A stretch of DNA of 64,000 bases from Treponema_C sp050937815 (GTDB lineage: Bacteria > Spirochaetota > Spirochaetia > Treponematales > Treponemataceae), in assembly GCF_050937815.1 (NCBI RefSeq), contig NZ_JACDIJ010000011.1, forward strand, positions 24,817 through 88,816. The letters are read 5' to 3'. The notes beneath the pieces were generated by a model that was not told the DNA's origin, made no database searches, and saw nothing but the letters and a program-made list of their open reading frames with translations. The position numbers were made by a program, and so were the translations under genes. Shown piece after piece: positions 59,381 to 64,000 of this stretch (within the stretch, counting starts at the first letter, position 1; the number at the start of each line of letters is the position of its first letter).

Positions 59381-60043
59381 TCACCTTTTTTTCATTTGAG
59401 CGGCGCTTAACTTTGAGCCTGCCGCTTGAATAATTTCCACTAAAACCAAAATAACCGCAACCGATACCGCCATCACGTCCGGCCTAAAACGCTGGTAACC
59501 GTAGCGGATAGCCAAATCGCCCAAACCGCCGCCGCCTATTGCGCCCGCCATTGCCGAATAACCGATGAGGTTTATTATCGTAAGCGTAATACCGGCAGTT
59601 AAAGAAGGCAGGGCTTCGGGAAGCAAAACCTTTACGATTATTTGAAAATTCGTAGAACCCATAGCGCGGGCGGCTTGCACAACCCCCGCGTCTACCTCCT
59701 TTAAAGCCGTTTCTATAATACGCGCCGCAAAGGGGGCAGCTGCAATAGAAAGCGGAATAATCGTCGCACCCGTACCGATACTTGTACCGGCAAGAATCCG
59801 CGACAGGGGAAACAATAAAATCATCAATATAATAAACGGGAAAGAACGCAATACGTTTACCGCACGCGTCAGCACTTGGTATAAAAGGGGACGCGGGCGA
59901 ATACCTGCAGGATCGCTTGTACACAACAATATGCCGACGGGAAGCCCGAGCAAAACCGAAAAAAAAGTTGAAGCGAATACCATAATCAAGGTTTGTCCTG
60001 TTGCTCTTCCGACTAACAGCATAAGGTTTTGTACATTGCTCAT
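59381..60043 (-). CDS. metI: Methionine ABC transporter permease
   Basis: A 220-residue permease with five membrane helices. The cytoplasmic EAA-type loop is VDAGVVQAARAMGSTNFQII followed by LLPEALPSLTAG, and the C-terminal half has GYSAMAGAIGGGGLGDLAIRYGYQRF, diagnostic of MetI. It pairs with MetN and receives methionine from MetQ. Its start overlaps the metN stop codon by 4 bases. Confidence 0.95.
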   Translation of the reverse strand: MSNVQNLMLLVGRATGQTLIMVFASTFFSVLLGLPVGILLCTSDPAGIRPRPLLYQVLTRAVNVLRSFPFIILMILLFPLSRILAGTSIGTGATIIPLSIAAAPFAARIIETALKEVDAGVVQAARAMGSTNFQIIVKVLLPEALPSLTAGITLTIINLIGYSAMAGAIGGGGLGDLAIRYGYQRFRPDVMAVSVAVILVLVEIIQAAGSKLSAAQMKKR

Positions 60044-61179
60044 CGATTTTCTCCTTCGATTTCGACGATTACGCCCTGACTTTCAAGCCACTGTAAAGCT
60101 TTGTTCAGCTCGTCGGAAGCACCGCTTATATCGGTTACCAAAGTGCCGACATCGCCCTCGCTTAAATGCTGAATACCGCCCGCGCGTATATTGAATTCCA
60201 CATCAAAAAGGCGCGAAAGACGGCTTAATACCGGCTCGCCGGTTGTCGTTCCGATAAAACGTAAAATGTATTTTCCCCCCTCTTTCGACCAGCGCACAAA
60301 GCCGCCGCCGGAGTCCTGATGTATACTGCCTGAACCCTGATGTACACCGGCGGAACTTTCGGCCGTACCGGAAAAATCCCGTACTTCGGCCGCCGATACG
60401 GATACGGAAGCCGCCGTATCGGAAAAAGCCGGAGCCGAAACGGCAAGATTTGCTAAAAAATCTTTTGTAACCGCGGTTTTCGGGCGGCTGAAAATATCGG
60501 TAACCGTACCGTATTCGGCGATTTTTCCTTCGTCAAGTACGGCAACATGGCTGCAAATATCGCGCACCACTTCCATTTGGTGGGTAATCATCACCACCGT
60601 TAAATTCATTTGTTTTTGAATATTGCGTATTAAAAGCAATATCGAGCGCGTCGTCTGCGGATCGAGGGCGCTGGTCGCTTCGTCGCAAAATAAAATATCG
60701 GGTTTGTTTGCCAAAGCGCGGGCAATAGCGATACGCTGTTTTTGTCCGCCGGACAAAGTGCTTATAGGCGCGTTTTCCCTTCCTTCAAGACCGACCAATT
60801 CCAAAAGCTCCGCCGTACGATTTTTTATCGAACGCTTAGGCACTCCGACAATTTCCAAAGGATAGGCGATATTTTCGCCGGCAGTACGCGAACCGAATAA
60901 ATTGAAATTTTGGAAAATCATACCGATACGGCGGCGCCGTTCGATAAGCGTTTTTTTATCGGAATTGTCTACACGCACATCATCGTACAAAATCGAACCG
61001 GAGTCGGGTTTTTCGAGGAGGCTGATAAGACGCACCAGGGTGGACTTTCCCGCCCCGCTTTTGCCGATAATACCGTATACGGTGTTCGACGGGATAGAAA
61101 GAGATACATCCCGAACGGCATGAATATTTCCACTGTCCGTTCCGTAGGTTTTTTTTAATGACTGCAAACGAATGCGCAT
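60040..61179 (-). CDS. metN: Methionine ABC transporter ATPase with NIL domain
   Basis: A 379-residue ATPase. Walker A GKSGAGKSTL, signature LSGGQKQR, Walker B ILFCDEATSALD and the H-loop VVMITHQMEV are present. The C-terminal NIL/ACT-like domain (about 300-379) binds methionine and inhibits transport in E. coli. Between them lies a linker of about 45 residues rich in Ser and Gly (SSAGVHQGSGSIHQDSGGG), longer than usual. No SAM riboswitch is seen in the short leader. AGGAG precedes the ATG. Confidence 0.93.
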   Translation of the reverse strand: MRIRLQSLKKTYGTDSGNIHAVRDVSLSIPSNTVYGIIGKSGAGKSTLVRLISLLEKPDSGSILYDDVRVDNSDKKTLIERRRRIGMIFQNFNLFGSRTAGENIAYPLEIVGVPKRSIKNRTAELLELVGLEGRENAPISTLSGGQKQRIAIARALANKPDILFCDEATSALDPQTTRSILLLIRNIQKQMNLTVVMITHQMEVVRDICSHVAVLDEGKIAEYGTVTDIFSRPKTAVTKDFLANLAVSAPAFSDTAASVSVSAAEVRDFSGTAESSAGVHQGSGSIHQDSGGGFVRWSKEGGKYILRFIGTTTGEPVLSRLSRLFDVEFNIRAGGIQHLSEGDVGTLVTDISGASDELNKALQWLESQGVIVEIEGENR

Positions 61180-61200
61180 GTAAAACTCCTAAAATCGTAT

Positions 61201-61228
61201 TGTATACATTTTTTTCCGTCATAGTCAA
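61201..61228 (-). promoter_or_regulatory. metNIQ promoter
   Basis: Minus strand TTGACT (61223-61228), 16 bases, TATACA (61201-61206). The metN start is 21 bases after the -10 box, leaving no room for a riboswitch. Confidence 0.6.
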
Positions 61229-61306
61229 CATGACCGTTAAGCTCTTTAAAAATATATCAAAAGATGATAAAATTGTTCAGTTATTACTTTCACAGGAGGA
61301 AGTGTT

Positions 61307-62431
61307 ATGAAAAAATTGCTATCGGTATGTGTTATTGTGATTTTATCGATCGGCTTGTTGTGCGCACAAGCACAAAATCCGGGCTTTTCGAATACCGTTC
61401 ATGCTGCATTCGGTCAGCCGGTACAAAAGAATTCGCAAGTTCGATTTTTCGGCTTTACCGACTATTTTACGGGAAATATAAGCGTCGGCAAATTGGTTTT
61501 CGCAGGTGATATAACATGGCAGCTTGTACCCTCCTCCGGCGGAATACAAACCGAATTTTTAGATAGAAACGTAAATGTCGTCATTAAACCTATCAAAGCT
61601 TTGGATATCGGCTTGGGAACGAATTTAAATTGGACGGTCGGTCCCGGCCCCTCGTCCGGTCCGCAATGGACTGCGTATAACAGGCTCTATTACGGAGGAA
61701 TTAATCTTGCAAACTCGCCGAACAAAATATCGGGAGATAAGGATTATCCGCAAAAGGGTTTTAAAGTTATAAATTATTATGCACAACAAGCCTTTGCTGT
61801 CCGGTACAAATATGAAAATATTTTTGAAGCGGGTTTTTCTTTGCCGGTACTGCGGCCCGGAAAAAATTTTAATGCAGGTGTCGGTATTAGGGGAAACATA
61901 AAAGACAAGTTCAGTATCGGTTTTGCTTATAACGGCCCCTTTAACGCAGGAGAAAATTATTTATACTTAGGCGTTTCGACAACGGCAGTCAAGGGATTCA
62001 CTATCGGAGCATATTGGAATATGCTCACCGATACTTCTACAACCGTAAAAGACGGCGGACACACAGTCGGTGCATTGCTTGATTTCGAAGTTAAGGGATT
62101 CCGCATTAAACCCGAAGGCGCAATAACCTTTTGGACGGATACCGATTGGGGACCTGCAGGTTATCTCGGCGTAGACGCATATATGAGTTTTACAAAAGAA
62201 ATTCTCGGCGGAATCAATGCAAGCTGGGGTATCGGATCAGACCTTATAAAAAACGATCCTAATAATCTTATAAAAGCCGGCGCGCGGTTGGACATTAATC
62301 CCTATATTGTATGGAACATCAATAAAACAAATGTATTTTCCGCAGGCGTGCACTTAAGCCCCATATGGTGGAGAAACGGATATTCTTCATTTGCATGGGA
62401 AATTCCGATTGCATGGAAGCTTAAATTTTAA
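61307..62431 (+). CDS. Predicted outer-membrane beta-barrel surface protein
   Basis: A 374-residue protein. The N-terminal signal KKLLSVCVIVILSIGLLCAQA is followed by alternating hydrophobic and polar strands rich in aromatic and Gly residues, and it ends in a terminal strand ...IPIAWKLKF with the C-terminal Phe typical of outer-membrane barrels. No enzyme motif is seen. Treponemes encode many such cell-surface proteins; function is unknown, with porin-like or adhesive roles possible. AGGAGGA lies 6 bases before the ATG. It is monocistronic. Confidence 0.75.
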   Translation: MKKLLSVCVIVILSIGLLCAQAQNPGFSNTVHAAFGQPVQKNSQVRFFGFTDYFTGNISVGKLVFAGDITWQLVPSSGGIQTEFLDRNVNVVIKPIKALDIGLGTNLNWTVGPGPSSGPQWTAYNRLYYGGINLANSPNKISGDKDYPQKGFKVINYYAQQAFAVRYKYENIFEAGFSLPVLRPGKNFNAGVGIRGNIKDKFSIGFAYNGPFNAGENYLYLGVSTTAVKGFTIGAYWNMLTDTSTTVKDGGHTVGALLDFEVKGFRIKPEGAITFWTDTDWGPAGYLGVDAYMSFTKEILGGINASWGIGSDLIKNDPNNLIKAGARLDINPYIVWNINKTNVFSAGVHLSPIWWRNGYSSFAWEIPIAWKLKF

Positions 62432-62448
62432 AAAGAGCAAATATAAAA

Positions 62449-62475
62449 AAGCGCCGCCTTAATCGGGCGGCGCTT
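62449..62475 (-). terminator. Terminator of the DUF1622/thioesterase genes
   Basis: AAGCGCCGCC pairs perfectly with GGCGGCGCTT. On the minus strand a T6 tract follows. It may also stop transcription arriving from the surface-protein gene. Confidence 0.75.
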
Positions 62476-62485
62476 GTGAAAGCAA

Positions 62486-62878
62486 TTACAATCCTATAAA
62501 CATATCCGGATTTTCCGATCGCTCTTTATCGATTTCCTGAATTTCCTTGTTCAAAAAAACCGAAAGTACCGTGCGTATGGCAACAATTCCCGCTAAAATC
62601 CCTAAGTCAATCAAATCCGGTTCTATAATCGATTTTATAATATCGGCGGCAATCAATACTTCAAGAGCTAAAAGCAAGTAAGTGCCTAAGTCCGCCCTGA
62701 TAACGCGCAAACGCTGTACACTGTATTTTGATTTTAAGCGCAGCAATTCGGTTTTTAGTAAGGCGGCAAGGGCGGAAAGCGTTCCGTATACCACAATCAA
62801 TACGCTGATTACCGAAATGATAACTTCAATATTTTTAAGCACATACAATATAAAACCGCTGTTTTCCAAAATCGACAT
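62486..62878 (-). CDS. DUF1622 family membrane protein
   Basis: About 130 residues with three hydrophobic segments. The DUF1622 core is visible as LGTYLLLALEVLIAADIIKS and IVAIRTVLSVFLNKEI. Function is unknown. ATG 62878 is used instead of the GTG at 62884: AGGAG lies 8 bases from the ATG but only 2 from the GTG. It follows the thioesterase gene by 27 bases on the same strand. Confidence 0.88.
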   Translation of the reverse strand: MSILENSGFILYVLKNIEVIISVISVLIVVYGTLSALAALLKTELLRLKSKYSVQRLRVIRADLGTYLLLALEVLIAADIIKSIIEPDLIDLGILAGIVAIRTVLSVFLNKEIQEIDKERSENPDMFIGL

Positions 62879-62905
62879 CAGCACTTCTCCTAAACAAAGT
62901 ATCGT

Positions 62906-63310
62906 TTATTTTTCCGGCCGTAAGCCTTCAACTAAAAACGCTTCAGGCAGTTTTGAGGGGCGCCCCGTTTTTGACGAAACGCAAGCCCAACTGACAGACG
63001 CCTCGACACAAACGGTTCCGTCGTCCTTGTAAATCTTTTGCCGGAATTCGCCCGATAAGCTTTTTAATTTTACGGGTTTGACTTCGATAAAAAGCTTGTC
63101 GTCGAGAACGGCGGAAGCTCTATAATAAATGTCGATATGGGTCACATACAGATAATAGCCGGCATCGAATACGGCCTTATAATCAAAACCGCATGCATGT
63201 AAAAATTCCATGCGTGCAAATTCCAAATAGTTTAAATATACCGCATTGTTTACATGGTTATACGAATCGCATTCATAACTTCTTACAACCAGCTCTGCCG
63301 TATGAGTCAT
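62906..63310 (-). CDS. Acyl-CoA thioesterase, YbgC/4HBT family
   Basis: A 134-residue hotdog-fold protein with the 4-hydroxybenzoyl-CoA thioesterase motif YECDSYNHVNNAVYLNYLEF; Asp15 is the expected catalytic residue. It hydrolyses acyl-CoA or acyl-ACP thioesters in the cytoplasm. The Tol-Pal context of classical ybgC is absent. GAAGGAAG precedes the ATG. Confidence 0.9.
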   Translation of the reverse strand: MTHTAELVVRSYECDSYNHVNNAVYLNYLEFARMEFLHACGFDYKAVFDAGYYLYVTHIDIYYRASAVLDDKLFIEVKPVKLKSLSGEFRQKIYKDDGTVCVEASVSWACVSSKTGRPSKLPEAFLVEGLRPEK

Positions 63311-63334
63311 AGCTTCCTTCCTTCGCTCAGCTTT

Positions 63335-64000
63335 TTATTTTAAAACGGAATCAACAAGACTTTGAAATTCCGTATCAAGGTTTTGCTCGGTAATATCGTT
63401 ACCGGCTTCTTCGGAAACAATAAATAAACCGTTTTTTTCAAGAATCGGTACACTGTCTTCTGCAGGACTTACCGTATCCGGTTTTACGGGAACCGTGCCG
63501 AGTGTAAAACTAAAAGGCAGTGTTTCGACAAAATCCGCATCTTGAATATCCGTATCCGCAGTTTGAATTTCCTGTGCTTGCAATACCGGAAGCTGTTTAT
63601 CCGTATCGGAATCCGTATCGGAATCTTTTGTATCGTCCGTTTTCGTTACGTCAAGTATCGAAAAATCGGGCATCCCGATTTTAAAATCGGAAAAATGATT
63701 ACCGGAATCGGCATTTGAAGGTTGCGGTTCGATTTTATGAGGTGAAGTTTCACCGATTCTCAATTCTTCATCAAAAATATCATCATCTTCAGATATAAGC
63801 GCATGTTTTTCTCCTTGCGCTTTTTTTAGTTGTAAAAGCGATGAGTCGTCTTGTTCGGATTCAACGTTAAATATATCTTCGGCAGCGGCATTCGGAATAT
63901 CCGGCGGAATGGGTTCTTCCCCGTAGCGAATTTCTTCTTGTGTATTTTCAAGTTCAGCCAATATCTTCGCATCATGCACAAAATCAAGGCCGAAGATATC
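63335..64000 (-). CDS. Acidic, low-complexity hypothetical protein (5' cut by window edge)
   Basis: At least 221 residues are visible. The frame remains open to the window end and the first possible start (GTG 63979) has no ribosome-binding site, so the gene begins outside. The visible part is rich in Asp, Glu, Ser and Thr with a DTKDSDTDSDTDK stretch, and looks disordered. No domain is recognised. Repeated short blocks such as ILE/LGT with FSD, FEI suggest a linker or adaptor protein. The 3' end lies 24 bases from the thioesterase gene. Confidence 0.6.
   Translation of the reverse strand, partial: DIFGLDFVHDAKILAELENTQEEIRYGEEPIPPDIPNAAAEDIFNVESEQDDSSLLQLKKAQGEKHALISEDDDIFDEELRIGETSPHKIEPQPSNADSGNHFSDFKIGMPDFSILDVTKTDDTKDSDTDSDTDKQLPVLQAQEIQTADTDIQDADFVETLPFSFTLGTVPVKPDTVSPAEDSVPILEKNGLFIVSEEAGNDITEQNLDTEFQSLVDSVLK

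Noticed and set aside
61180..61306. SAM riboswitch upstream of metNIQ
   Set aside because: The promoter leaves about 15 bases of leader, too short for any riboswitch.

Overview
The window reads as spirochaete chromosome, most likely a Treponema of the oral or gut type. The evidence is moderate GC content, spirochaete-style lipoprotein signals, an FtsK/SpoIIIE translocase, a beta-barrel surface protein and many sugar-uptake operons. No rRNA, tRNA, CRISPR array or intact mobile element was seen. The genus is an inference from gene content, not from a marker gene.

Layout. 1-8100: housekeeping genes (a sulfatase-modifying-type domain fragment, a phosphoesterase, an orphan hisC, an unknown 649-residue protein, ssb, a U32 hydroxylase/peptidase, ferritin). 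8100-15323: an L-fucose operon on the minus strand (fucU, MglB/A/C-like ABC importer, LacI regulator, fucI). 15456-16485: a stand-alone class III nucleotide cyclase and a decayed transposase. 16683-24411: an AT-rich hexuronate operon (uxuA, RraA-like, SDR, TRAP transporter, uxaC) with a divergent AraC regulator. 24579-38214: an Fe-alcohol dehydrogenase, a DeoR regulator, a complete 2-oxoacid dehydrogenase complex (E2, E3, fused E1) and a polyol/ketose-type group (PHP protein, long SDR, FGGY kinase, SorE-like dehydrogenase). 38312-42252: orphan trpB and ftsK. 42341-52881: a D-allose operon (alsB-A-C-E, cupin isomerase, alsK) running into lacI, a nucleoside hydrolase, ribokinase and an interrupted LacI-ribokinase fusion. 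52926-55614: a three-gene set that looks like a ferrosome (fez) locus. 55765-64000: antiporter, EamA exporter, metNIQ, surface protein and small housekeeping genes.

How the genes work together. The allose operon is complete on paper: AlsBAC import, AlsK phosphorylation, isomerisation, AlsE epimerisation to fructose 6-phosphate. The isomerase step, done by an RpiB-family enzyme in E. coli, is here occupied by a cupin-type phosphoglucose isomerase homologue. The uronate operon covers glucuronate to 2-keto-3-deoxygluconate, with an RraA-family protein that might be the missing aldolase. The fucose operon has the mutarotase and isomerase but no kinase or aldolase nearby.

The most unusual structural signal is a family of modular hairpin repeats that end in a TTTATAGGAG ribosome-binding site in front of several genes. 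Their loops are conserved but their stems differ and remain complementary. A second signal is that five genes have a promoter -10 box only 6-9 bases before the start codon and no ribosome-binding site, which predicts leaderless mRNAs.
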